Origin: an uncultured Clostridia bacterium
Lineage (GTDB): Bacteria; Bacillota; Clostridia; TANB77; CAG-465
Assembly (NCBI GenBank): GCA_944383015.1
Contig: CALWOC010000005.1
Location: 46,574 to 110,573, forward strand
Length of the DNA stretch: 64,000 bases
Direction of reading: 5' to 3'
In this document: in pieces, positions 17,458 through 25,264 of the stretch
Layout of the letters: each line of letters begins with the position of its first letter
Numbering within the stretch: the first letter of the stretch is position 1
The notes under the pieces: model-generated
What the model saw: only the letters and a program-made list of their open reading frames with translations
Told to the model about the DNA's origin: nothing
Databases searched by the model: none
Program-made: the position numbers and the translations under genes

Positions 17458-18219
17458 TTAATCCTCCTTTAATATAGAATTTAAGTAATTATATGAAGTC
17501 ACTCCCAGAATTACCTTTCCAATGCACTTGTAATAACTTAAAGAAAATTTTTCTTTTAATTTAGACTTTTTATATTTTCCTTTATTTATAATAACTAGTG
17601 CAGTTTTCACATCATTAAATTCCATAAAGATTTTCTTTTTATCTTTTCTAAAATTTACAAATACTCCCATTACATATGTAAATTCTATATTATCTAGTTT
17701 TGTCAATTGTAACTTAGTACAATATGAAGGATATAATGTAATATCAAATAACTTATGACCATTAATTTTTTCTATTTTATTAGTAATAATATCATCATTT
17801 TGATCAAACTCTCTTTCTATTTTTATACTTTTTAAGAATCTTATTTTTTTAAGTATTTGCTTTTCTTCATATTCTCTAATTTTATCATTAAAAGTATTAT
17901 CATCTAATTTTTTATACAACTTCATGTCTAATAAATCTTTTAAAATTAAATTTATATCAAATTCAAAAGTAGTTATTTCTGAATAAATATTTTTATCTTT
18001 AACTACAACATCTTTTCTAGTAAAATGTTTTTCATATTTTTCTAAATTAATATAAAAAATAGCATGGTTTCTTTTAAATGTATTTAACAGTTCATATAGC
18101 TCATCACTTAATTTATACGACTCATATTTAAGTACTAATTTACTCAAATAATCATAAAAATCTGTTTCTTTAAAGTCTTCAATATCATGCTCTACAAATT
18201 TTCCGTAATTTATTATCAC
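17458..18219 (-). CDS. Unrecognised protein with GTG start, possibly split from its upstream neighbour
   Basis: A 253-residue protein, lysine-rich, with no signal peptide or membrane segment and no recognised motif. Its frame opens only after a TAG located just before the proposed GTG, and the GTG has no convincing ribosome site. The frame lies +1 relative to the preceding 52-codon ORF, which it overlaps by 35 bases. Either translation restarts by coupling, or the two ORFs are one gene of about 300 codons broken by a frameshift, natural or an assembly error. Confidence 0.6.
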   Translation of the reverse strand: MIINYGKFVEHDIEDFKETDFYDYLSKLVLKYESYKLSDELYELLNTFKRNHAIFYINLEKYEKHFTRKDVVVKDKNIYSEITTFEFDINLILKDLLDMKLYKKLDDNTFNDKIREYEEKQILKKIRFLKSIKIEREFDQNDDIITNKIEKINGHKLFDITLYPSYCTKLQLTKLDNIEFTYVMGVFVNFRKDKKKIFMEFNDVKTALVIINKGKYKKSKLKEKFSLSYYKCIGKVILGVTSYNYLNSILKED

Positions 18220-18343
18220 AATATATAACTATATGATTTTTTTCTTTTTTATTAAAGTTACTTAATGCGTATATTTGAATATTATACTTCTCCTTTTCTC
18301 CAACTTTATAAATTCTTAATTTAGATCCACATATTATATTCAT
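18185..18343 (-). CDS. Short unrecognised ORF at the head of the nucleotidase operon
   Basis: A 52-codon frame starting at an ATG 9 bases after GGAG (AAAGGAGAG), behind a clear promoter and a palindromic element. It begins MNIICGSKLRIYKVG and reads like the beta-strand-rich start of a larger protein. It runs out of frame where the 253-residue gene begins. Two A-runs lie in the overlap region (A6G, A7). It may be the true N terminus of the next gene. Confidence 0.5.
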   Translation of the reverse strand: MNIICGSKLRIYKVGEKEKYNIQIYALSNFNKKEKNHIVIYCDNKLRKICRA

Positions 18344-18360
18344 TTCTAATCTCTCCTTTC

Positions 18361-18372
18361 TGCCAATTGGCA
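18361..18372. promoter_or_regulatory. 12-bp palindrome TGCCAATTGGCA, likely operator
   Basis: A perfect palindrome between the predicted transcript start and the ribosome site of the operon. Its half-site TTGGCA recurs as the -35 element of the same promoter, about 40 bases upstream. Confidence 0.5.
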
Positions 18373-18389
18373 ATTAATTAATATATAAT

Positions 18390-18418
18390 TATATATTTAG
18401 TAAAAATTTTAATGCCAA
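18390..18418 (-). promoter_or_regulatory. Promoter of the nucleotidase operon
   Basis: TTGGCA, 17-base spacer, TATATA on the minus strand; an overlapping TATAAT at 19-base spacing is also possible. Confidence 0.5.
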
Positions 18419-18450
18419 ACAATTATAGCACAGTTTTATGTAAAGTTCAA

Positions 18451-18495
18451 TAAAAAGCAAAAAATAGCTTATAAAAAATTCATAAGCTATTTTTA
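18451..18495 (-). terminator. Terminator of the 200-residue protein gene
   Basis: A 12-bp stem AAAATAGCTTAT and its complement, with a T-rich tail. Confidence 0.7.
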
Positions 18496-18508
18496 AACAC
18501 TATATTTT

Positions 18509-19111
18509 TTAGACAGTTGTAGTTGAGTACAAATTACTTAACTCAGAAAGTCCTGGTAAAAGAGCATCTCTTAAAGCCTCATCTATAACAACTTTCCACT
18601 CTTTATCTACTTTTGTTAAAACAATATCTACACTTGTTGTAACATTTTCTATTTCTGTTGATGTAAATTGAGATTTAAAATATTCTTGTAACTGTGTTTC
18701 CATATCTTCTGTAGTACTTGAAGTATTAATTGAAGACATAGCAAGTTCTAGTGCTTTTTTCATATAATTTTGCATTATAGTATTTAAATCTTTATTTGTT
18801 ATCTCTGCTTTTACTATAGCTTGATCTTTATCTTTTGTAACTTCAACAATGTTTAAATTTAAATTAGTAAAAAATAATTTTATCATTTCTATATCTTCTG
18901 TTTCACTATCAATTCCTAATGCTTCTGTATTGTCACCATTTACATATACATTTGCACCTTGAAAATCTCCATCTTTTAAACATTCAACAAGACCTGTTAC
19001 AGAATCTGCTGGATTTTTAGCTGTTAATTTTAAAATTCCAAATACTACTGCTACAGCTACAACAGCTAAAATTAAAATTGCAAGAACAATTTTTAATACC
19101 TTGTTTTTCAT
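18509..19111 (-). CDS. Signal-anchored extracytoplasmic protein, DUF4878/DUF5105-like
   Basis: A 200-residue protein with an N-terminal membrane anchor (about residues 6-27). The compact domain has an NTF2-like pattern: helix ADSVTGLVECLKDGDFQGA, then strands with IVKAEITNKD and a closing VDIVLTKVDKEWKVV. This resembles the DUF4878/DUF5105 lipoprotein-like families, but there is no lipobox cysteine. It is monocistronic with its own promoter and terminator. Function unknown. Confidence 0.65.
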   Translation of the reverse strand: MKNKVLKIVLAILILAVVAVAVVFGILKLTAKNPADSVTGLVECLKDGDFQGANVYVNGDNTEALGIDSETEDIEMIKLFFTNLNLNIVEVTKDKDQAIVKAEITNKDLNTIMQNYMKKALELAMSSINTSSTTEDMETQLQEYFKSQFTSTEIENVTTSVDIVLTKVDKEWKVVIDEALRDALLPGLSELSNLYSTTTV

Positions 19112-19134
19112 ATAATTTACCTCCCTTTTTAGAC

Positions 19135-19163
19135 ATTATATCCTAAAAGTAGAGTTAATTCAA
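19135..19163 (-). promoter_or_regulatory. Promoter of the DUF4878/DUF5105-like gene
   Basis: TTGAAT, 17-base spacer, TATAAT, starting immediately after the stop codon of the YgjP-like gene. Confidence 0.6.
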
Positions 19164-19164
19164 C

Positions 19165-19812
19165 CTATTGCTTCAATGCTTTTTCCCTTTCTTTATAATC
19201 TGGCATAATTTTTTTTATATAACTCCAAAATTGCTTTTGATGATTCATATACTTTAAATGAGTAATTTCATGTAAACAAACATACTCTATTAATTTAATA
19301 TCATAATGAATTAATTTTTGATTAATTTTTATTACTTTTTTACTAGAACAATTTCCCCAGATTGACTTAAATCTTCTAATTAAAATCTCTTCTGGATAAA
19401 ATCCAGTAAGACATGCATATTTTTTTACTATTGGAATTATATACTCATATGATAGTTCTTTTAACTTTTTTTGTATTTTTAGGTTTATTTTTTCTAAATT
19501 TTTATCACTTGATTTAGGTATATACACTTCGCATTTATTCAAAGTTAAAATAACATCAAATTTTTTTGCCTCTTTATATACTATATTAATTTTCTTACCT
19601 AAAATATAAATATAATCTTTGGTTATCAAATCAAACTTTACTATATTTTCTTGCTTAATAATCTTATTTTTTATCCAACTTGATTTTTGCTCTACAAGCT
19701 CATCTATTCTTGCCTTACTAAGTCTAATGGGAGCTTTTACAAATACTTTTGAATCTTTTACACCTATATATACGTTTTTTATTCTCTTTCTTATTAGCTC
19801 ATACTCTATCAT
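19165..19812 (-). CDS. YgjP/M48-type metal-dependent hydrolase
   Basis: A 215-residue member of the YgjP (DUF45) metalloprotein family. The zinc motif HEITH is at residues 181-185 with the third ligand His191 in NHQKQFW. The conserved SIWGNCSSK block precedes it near residues 150-158. Family members are putative zinc peptidases or hydrolases with no firm substrate; some are encoded next to restriction or DNA-processing genes. The ATG overlaps the TGA of the preceding gene (ATGA), which couples it to the hypermodification-like protein. Confidence 0.85.
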   Translation of the reverse strand: MIEYELIRKRIKNVYIGVKDSKVFVKAPIRLSKARIDELVEQKSSWIKNKIIKQENIVKFDLITKDYIYILGKKINIVYKEAKKFDVILTLNKCEVYIPKSSDKNLEKINLKIQKKLKELSYEYIIPIVKKYACLTGFYPEEILIRRFKSIWGNCSSKKVIKINQKLIHYDIKLIEYVCLHEITHLKYMNHQKQFWSYIKKIMPDYKEREKALKQ

Positions 19813-20750
19813 AATTTAACATTCCATTTCTCTGGAAATATATACTCAATTTTTTCTTTCTTAGGTATATATTTCTTTTTTATCTTTACTCTATTAGATT
19901 TTAAATCTGGTCTTTTTACTCTTAAATATTTGTCTGTCTCACAAAATAAGTTTTGTATATCTATAAGTTGTAGTTTTCTATTTCCTATATACTTAAAGTC
20001 ATAGCCTAATCTATTAAACTCAGCTTCTTGTATTGAATACATATACTTTATTATGTCTTCATAGCTATAGTCTTTATGACTTTTAAAACATTTATCTATT
20101 CCTCTTTTTGCACCAGGTCCTGCTATAGTAAAACTACTCTCATCAAAGTCTGTTACATTACTATAGTTTATATCTGTTGCAAGTTGATATGCCATAAAAT
20201 CTCCAATTAACGGATATGACTTTAATATATTAAAGACATCTTCCATCGAATGAGCTTTGATAACATTATCATATATTTTATCTTTTCTAAACATTTTATC
20301 TAATAACGCTAAATGATTTTGATGCTTCAAATCATATCCAAATGCTTTATTGGCACATGATATATAAGCATCATTATATATTTTTTCTCCTTCATCTTTT
20401 CTATTTGATAAAAGCTTGTCATATTTATAAAAAGAAAAATTACTAAGAGTAATATCACCTAAATTCGCAATTAAATACTCCCACGTTTCCTCTTTATTAA
20501 AGATTTTAAATAGAATTATTCTAAACAACATATCCTCTTTCGAATAGGTCTTTCCATTATATATAACATTTTTTAGCATATACTGTGACACTCTATCTAA
20601 AACCCTATATGCATTACAAAATTTATATTCTCTTAGTATATCATCACAAGTATAAGGTGGTGGACTCTCAATTAACTTTTTATACCAAATATTTTGTCTT
20701 TCATATGCAAAATACCAAAATATATCATATATTTCTTCTCTTTTTTCCAT
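19809..20750 (-). CDS. Putative thymine-hypermodification protein (5-hmdU DNA kinase helical / aGPT-Pplase-like)
   Basis: This 313-residue helical protein shows the motif series I associate with the aGPT-Pplase / 5-hmdU-DNA-kinase helical-domain family. In order: FWYFAYER (residues 11-18), YKFCNAYRVLDRVSQY (42-57), FRIILFKIFN (76-85), ETW (88-90), the HhH-like YPLIGDFMAYQLATD (179-193), GPGAKRGI (211-218) and DIQNLFCETDKY (264-275). In phages, family members attach amino acids or polyamines to activated 5-hydroxymethyluracil in DNA. No phage gene, kinase domain or hydroxymethyluracil pathway is nearby; neighbours are YbaK upstream and a coupled YgjP metalloprotein downstream. The family call is from memory of its motifs; activity in a chromosomal setting is inference. 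Confidence 0.6.
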   Translation of the reverse strand: MEKREEIYDIFWYFAYERQNIWYKKLIESPPPYTCDDILREYKFCNAYRVLDRVSQYMLKNVIYNGKTYSKEDMLFRIILFKIFNKEETWEYLIANLGDITLSNFSFYKYDKLLSNRKDEGEKIYNDAYISCANKAFGYDLKHQNHLALLDKMFRKDKIYDNVIKAHSMEDVFNILKSYPLIGDFMAYQLATDINYSNVTDFDESSFTIAGPGAKRGIDKCFKSHKDYSYEDIIKYMYSIQEAEFNRLGYDFKYIGNRKLQLIDIQNLFCETDKYLRVKRPDLKSNRVKIKKKYIPKKEKIEYIFPEKWNVKL

Positions 20751-20760
20751 AATTTGCTCC

Positions 20761-21231
20761 TTACTTCACTATATCATCATACTCTACTTTAATCACTTTT
20801 TCTAAATCATTAACATTTAACTCAACTTGATATCCTACTTTTCCAGCACTAATACATATAGTATCATAATTTTTAGAAGTTATATCTATAACAGTCTTAA
20901 AAAACTTTTTCATCCCAATTGGTGAACATCCACCATGAATATATCCTGTAAGTGGTAATAATTCTTTTTGTTTTATCATTTCTACATTTTTCTCATTAAC
21001 AGATTTTGCTGCTTTTTTTAAATCTAACTCTTTTGAAACCGGGATAACAAACACATAATAAGACATACTGTGTGCCCTTGTAACAAGTGTTTTAAATACT
21101 TGTTCTAAATTTTCGCCAAGTTCATTTGCAACTTCAATTCCAGATATTGCACCACTATCACCATAATAATGTGCTTGATATTTAACTTTTTTACTATCTA
21201 AAATTCTCATCACGTTTGTTTTTTCTTGCAT
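20761..21231 (-). CDS. ybaK: Cys-tRNA(Pro)/Cys-tRNA(Cys) deacylase, YbaK/EbsC type
   Basis: A 156-residue trans-editing factor that hydrolyses Cys mischarged on tRNA(Pro). It covers the whole YbaK/ProX domain: the conserved Lys in QVFKTLVTR near residue 47, VIPVSKELDLKKAAK, and the GYIHGGCSPIGMKK signature near residues 96-109. It is the first gene of a three-gene operon with the hypermodification-like gene 10 bases downstream. AGAGGTG precedes the ATG. Confidence 0.92.
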   Translation of the reverse strand: MQEKTNVMRILDSKKVKYQAHYYGDSGAISGIEVANELGENLEQVFKTLVTRAHSMSYYVFVIPVSKELDLKKAAKSVNEKNVEMIKQKELLPLTGYIHGGCSPIGMKKFFKTVIDITSKNYDTICISAGKVGYQVELNVNDLEKVIKVEYDDIVK

Positions 21232-21252
21232 TCTAACACCTCTTTTTTTCTT

Positions 21253-21281
21253 ATTTTAGCACGATAATATCTATATCTCAA
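21253..21281 (-). promoter_or_regulatory. Promoter of the ybaK operon
   Basis: TTGAGA, 17-base spacer, TAAAAT with an extended TGC motif. Confidence 0.55.
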
Positions 21282-21317
21282 GAAAAAAATAACACTTCAT
21301 AAAAGAAGTGCTATTTT
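21282..21317 (-). terminator. Terminator of the MBL/DUF3298-like unit
   Basis: Stem formed by AAATAGCACTTC and GAAGTGTTATTT (one mismatch or wobble) with a run of T on the minus strand. Confidence 0.65.
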
Positions 21318-21343
21318 AAATTTTTATCTGTAGAAAAATATAT

Positions 21344-22396
21344 CTAATTTTGTACAAAAGCTCTATCAGTTGTCTCTTCACTTACAGTACTATTTAATAC
21401 TGTAAATACTTTTTTACTTGTAGGTGAAGATTTAAACAAATTATTTGCATCTTTATATCTATTATATATAGCTATATTAGTGTAATTTTTAGACATATCT
21501 ATTTTTATCTCATCTTCGCTTAAATCTTCATCATATATATAAATATATTTTGGATCAAAATAAAATACATCTACATTTCCTTTTACATAGTCTTTATATA
21601 TATTTTTTATATTAGCATTCTCTGTAAATAAATCTTCAAAATCTATTTCTTCAAGAGTATCAAGTCTTATATTATAACTTAATGCTTTTTCATCTTTTCT
21701 ATTTCCATCAATATCCTCATAAGTTTTAATTACTACATATGACAATGTATTAAAATTAACACTTAGTTTTGTATGTATATCAATAAATAGTGTATTTTCA
21801 TCAGACAAATAGTTTTTGTCATAAAGATCTACACTTAAACTCTTTAATTTTTCATTAATTTCTTCTTGTTTTTTAGTATCTTTAAGACCTGATATTTGCT
21901 TATATTCGACATAAGCTTTATCCCCTTTTATTTTTTCGTTATTATTATAAAAGTTTCCTCCTTTTACATGAACAACACTTTCAATATCTATACTATAAGC
22001 ATCATATGTATCGTTTACACTAGTTATTGCTAAGCCATTTGAGCTAGGAGAATTAGTACTATTAGAATTATTTGTGTTAGGCTCATTTTGAGTAGTACTT
22101 GTATTATTTTCAACCTTTGTACCTTCCTCTTTATTTTGTTTGCTATCATTAACAAATAGCATTACTAAAACAATTACAGCAATAATAACTACTATAATTG
22201 CAACTGCAATAATAATATTATTAAATATACCTGATTCTTCCTCTTCTTCTACTTTTTGAAGGCTAACATTTTTTTGAAGTCTTTCCTCTTCTTGATATGC
22301 ACCCCCTCTTCTTCTAGGCGCATTATCTTGATTTCTTAACTCTTCTACCTTTTTATCTGATAAGAAATCTACTTCATCATCTTGGTTATATATCAT
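21344..22396 (-). CDS. Membrane-anchored protein with DUF3298/PdaC-like domain
   Basis: A 350-residue protein with a charged cytoplasmic head (RRRGGAYQEEE) and one long membrane segment at about residues 57-81. A low-complexity Asn/Ser/Thr linker follows (about residues 90-125), then an extracytoplasmic domain. That domain begins DIESVVHVKGG and has SYVVIKTYED and LEEIDFEDLFTENANI, resembling the DUF4163/DUF3298 module found in cell-wall proteins such as PdaC. No polysaccharide deacetylase domain is attached. It follows the MBL hydrolase gene by 12 bases. Confidence 0.65.
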   Translation of the reverse strand: MIYNQDDEVDFLSDKKVEELRNQDNAPRRRGGAYQEEERLQKNVSLQKVEEEEESGIFNNIIIAVAIIVVIIAVIVLVMLFVNDSKQNKEEGTKVENNTSTTQNEPNTNNSNSTNSPSSNGLAITSVNDTYDAYSIDIESVVHVKGGNFYNNNEKIKGDKAYVEYKQISGLKDTKKQEEINEKLKSLSVDLYDKNYLSDENTLFIDIHTKLSVNFNTLSYVVIKTYEDIDGNRKDEKALSYNIRLDTLEEIDFEDLFTENANIKNIYKDYVKGNVDVFYFDPKYIYIYDEDLSEDEIKIDMSKNYTNIAIYNRYKDANNLFKSSPTSKKVFTVLNSTVSEETTDRAFVQN

Positions 22397-22408
22397 ATAA
22401 TATACCCC

Positions 22409-23044
22409 CTATTCTATGAATATTTTGCAATTAATCTTAGAGTCTAATAAGCTTTTAAAATTTTTAGCATCCTGTACTGTTCCAACAATTTTACCATAGT
22501 GTGTTGGTACAACAATTGTAGGCATTATTGAATTTGCAAGCTTTGCAGCCTCAGCATAATCCATAGTATAGGTTCCACCGATTGGTAAAAATGCCAGGTC
22601 ACATTTTACATTTAAAGCTTCAGGTGTAATATCTGTATCTCCTGCTACATATATTCTTTCATAATCCAAATTAAAAATATATCCAACCCATTCATTTTCC
22701 TTAGGATGAAAAGCTTTATTTATGTTATATGCACTAACAGTTTCGACACATAAATCATTTATTTTATATTTTTTATTTGGATCAACTATAACAATTTTAT
22801 TTTCTTTAAATCCAAGTTTTAAAACATTTACATATATATCTTCTGTTATAAGTATAATTGTATTATCGTTTTTAAGTTTTAAAATATCTTCTGGAGAAAA
22901 ATGATCATAATGTGAATGCGTTATACATATATAATCTGCATCATTTTTTATTTTTTCTATTCCAAAAGGGTCTATATATATTATTTTATTATCTGCTACT
23001 ATTCTTACTGCACTATGACATAGTACACTAAATTCTTCTATCAT
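22409..23044 (-). CDS. Metallo-beta-lactamase-fold hydrolase (UlaG/UPF0173-like)
   Basis: A 211-residue metal-dependent hydrolase. The HxHxDH motif is THSHYDHFS, with further ligands in YVAGDTD and PTHYGK. It begins at a short strand containing CHSAVRI, as in the UPF0173/UlaG group of phosphodiesterase or lactonase-like enzymes. AGAGGTG places the start at 23044 rather than an in-frame codon at 23077. Substrate unknown; it heads a two-gene unit. Confidence 0.85.
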   Translation of the reverse strand: MIEEFSVLCHSAVRIVADNKIIYIDPFGIEKIKNDADYICITHSHYDHFSPEDILKLKNDNTIILITEDIYVNVLKLGFKENKIVIVDPNKKYKINDLCVETVSAYNINKAFHPKENEWVGYIFNLDYERIYVAGDTDITPEALNVKCDLAFLPIGGTYTMDYAEAAKLANSIMPTIVVPTHYGKIVGTVQDAKNFKSLLDSKINCKIFIE

Positions 23045-23175
23045 ACCTTTACACCTCTTATAAGCATTATAGCACAAAGAATAAAATATTTTCCATATTG
23101 TAATATAATTTTAATGTTATTAATAAATTATTATTTATTTATGATATAATAATATAAATTTAAGGTGATATAAAA

Positions 23176-24000
23176 ATGAATGATTATATAGAAAAAATTA
23201 TAATTGATGTATCAAAAAAATTAAATATTAAGCTATCTAATAAAAATATTCACTTCTATACAGATGGTGCTTCAAACTCTATAGTATTTAGTATATTAAA
23301 TAAATACTTAATTAAAACATTAGATACTACTACTTTTAATGCACAAACAGAATTTTTAGAATACTATAAAAACATCCCAAACTTTCAAAAAATACTATTT
23401 AAAAATAAGAAACTTAATTATATATGCTTTGAATTTATTGAAGGAGCACTATTTAAAAACTGTACAAATTTAGATATCAATGACATTATTAATCAAATAT
23501 ATAATATAGTTAATCAATATAAAGCATATGCTTATGATAAATTTGGATACTTATTTGAAGACAATAAAAGCTGGTATGATTTTTTAAAAGATGAAATACT
23601 TAACTCAAATAATTATATTTTAAATCTTAATATTGATACAAAAAAAGTATTTAAAGCACTAGAGAAACTAAAAAAATTTAATGTAAATAAAAACTTAATT
23701 CATGGAGATTTTGGTGCACATAACTTTTTAATTGATAGCTCAAAAAAATTAAAAATAATAGACCCAATGCCTGTTGTTGGAGATTATCTATACGATTTTT
23801 ATTTTGCAATATTTTCAAATGTGAATTTGTTTAAAGATGAAAAAATAAATTATATATTAAACTTTTTTGAAAATGAAATTATAGAAAAGAAAAAAGCACT
23901 AATGTTAATTGTAGTATTTATTAGAATGGGAAGATGTTATAAATATGATATAGAGCACTTTAATACATACTTAAATCTTTATAATTCATATATCATATAA
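23176..24000 (+). CDS. APH/choline-kinase-like phosphotransferase
   Basis: A 274-residue kinase-fold protein. The Brenner motif is LIHGDFGAHNFLI near residues 175-187 and the metal-binding Asp is in KIIDPMPVVGDYLYDF. The N-terminal nucleotide lobe contains SIVFSILNKYLIKT. The family phosphorylates aminoglycosides, choline, sugars or other small alcohols; the substrate cannot be told here. It is a lone plus-strand gene with AAGGTGA before the ATG and an extended -10 promoter (TGATATAAT) about 30 bases upstream. Confidence 0.7.
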   Translation: MNDYIEKIIIDVSKKLNIKLSNKNIHFYTDGASNSIVFSILNKYLIKTLDTTTFNAQTEFLEYYKNIPNFQKILFKNKKLNYICFEFIEGALFKNCTNLDINDIINQIYNIVNQYKAYAYDKFGYLFEDNKSWYDFLKDEILNSNNYILNLNIDTKKVFKALEKLKKFNVNKNLIHGDFGAHNFLIDSSKKLKIIDPMPVVGDYLYDFYFAIFSNVNLFKDEKINYILNFFENEIIEKKKALMLIVVFIRMGRCYKYDIEHFNTYLNLYNSYII

Positions 24001-24026
24001 AAGGTACCACAAAAAATGGTACCTTT
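23999..24026. terminator. Bidirectional terminator between convergent genes
   Basis: An 11-bp stem AAAAGGTACCA / TGGTACCTTTT at the end of the APH-like gene and the minus-strand coiled-coil gene. Confidence 0.7.
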
Positions 24027-24385
24027 TACATTTTCTTTGCAGAAACAATTTTAAAATACTGTGATTTTTTTTCATTTAAAATAGCTTCTAGTTCATTTAT
24101 TCTTGAATCATAATACTCATCAAGCATATTAAGTTCTTCTTCATCAAGATTATTTATATAATTAATATCTTTTGATATATTTTCTTCTATTTGATTTAAG
24201 TCTCCAAGAGTAATATTCTTTTTCAATTTTCTTTCAATTTTTTCTTCTTTAATTACCATAGCTCGTCTATTTACTACTTCTGGTTCATTTTCTTGTTTTC
24301 TCATAAGAAAATTTTTAAGACTCTTTATTATTTTAGTAATTAGACTATCCTCGGATACTACTGCTAAGCTTCTATTTTTTCCCAT
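24026..24385 (-). CDS. Unknown coiled-coil protein
   Basis: A 119-residue charged, helical protein with a long predicted coiled coil over the C-terminal two-thirds (NINNLDEEELNMLDEYYDS region). No membrane segment or signal peptide. It follows the 266-residue coiled-coil gene by 8 bases, and both have AGGTG-type ribosome sites, so they probably form a complex. No family recognised. Confidence 0.6.
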   Translation of the reverse strand: MGKNRSLAVVSEDSLITKIIKSLKNFLMRKQENEPEVVNRRAMVIKEEKIERKLKKNITLGDLNQIEENISKDINYINNLDEEELNMLDEYYDSRINELEAILNEKKSQYFKIVSAKKM

Positions 24386-24393
24386 ATTTTCAC

Positions 24394-25194
24394 CTATAAT
24401 AATATCCTTTCATTATTTAGTTTTTGAACCATTCCATTAATTTCATTTGTCTTTATCTCCAAACTTGCTATCTGCATTCTGATATCTTCAAGTTTTTCCG
24501 CTTTTTTTCTAACTAATTCTCTTTTATCTTTAAGTTCATCAAAAGGCATACCGTTTATATCACATTTATATCTTGCTTCAGCTTCATTTATTAGATTTAC
24601 AGATAACTCATTTAAAGATTTATTTAAAGAAAAGGCGCTTTTTATTCTATCTTGTGATAATTTTTCAGTCAAAATATCCGAAGATTTTGATGTTACATAC
24701 TCTAATATATCATCTTCTATATCCTCTATTGTATTTTTACTATATCCAGATTTTATAAGCAAATCTATTGTGTTAGCCTTATAACTTTCAAAATATGTAA
24801 ATAGCATATTTTTTAAATTATTTTCGCTTTCTGTTTTATTATATCTATACCCATCATCTTCATAAATAAAATCTGCATTATGCACAAGACTATCTATTTT
24901 TGAAGAGATATTCTCAATTCCAACATCTATTTTATTTTTAGTTAATTCCTCAAAATGGTACTCACTAAAATAATCTATATTACGTTCCAAATTATCTAGC
25001 TCTTTTTCCATTGCTTGATAAATTATACCATTTTTTTTATCTTCAAAAATACCATGTCTTTCAAGTATGTCTCTACAATTATTTCTAATCTCGTTTACTC
25101 TTATCATATTTTTTTGTTTTTGATCTTCTATATGATTATTTAAAATTTCATATGACTTATCTGTTATCTTAGAATCAAGATTATATAAATTCAT
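24394..25194 (-). CDS. Unknown coiled-coil protein
   Basis: A 266-residue helical, highly charged protein with coiled-coil character at the N terminus and in the last 60 residues. There is no membrane segment. AGAGGTG decides the start at 25194 over an in-frame codon at 25215. It heads a two-gene unit with its own promoter. The long paired helices suggest a structural or adaptor role, but no family is recognised. Confidence 0.6.
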   Translation of the reverse strand: MNLYNLDSKITDKSYEILNNHIEDQKQKNMIRVNEIRNNCRDILERHGIFEDKKNGIIYQAMEKELDNLERNIDYFSEYHFEELTKNKIDVGIENISSKIDSLVHNADFIYEDDGYRYNKTESENNLKNMLFTYFESYKANTIDLLIKSGYSKNTIEDIEDDILEYVTSKSSDILTEKLSQDRIKSAFSLNKSLNELSVNLINEAEARYKCDINGMPFDELKDKRELVRKKAEKLEDIRMQIASLEIKTNEINGMVQKLNNERILL

Positions 25195-25216
25195 ATAAAC
25201 ACCTCTTATACACAAG

Positions 25217-25245
25217 AGTGTATCACATTATTAAAAATTATTCAA
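25217..25245 (-). promoter_or_regulatory. Promoter of the coiled-coil gene pair
   Basis: TTGAAT, 17-base spacer, TACACT with an extended TGA motif. Confidence 0.5.
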
Positions 25246-25264
25246 TAGAACAATTGTGAAATAT

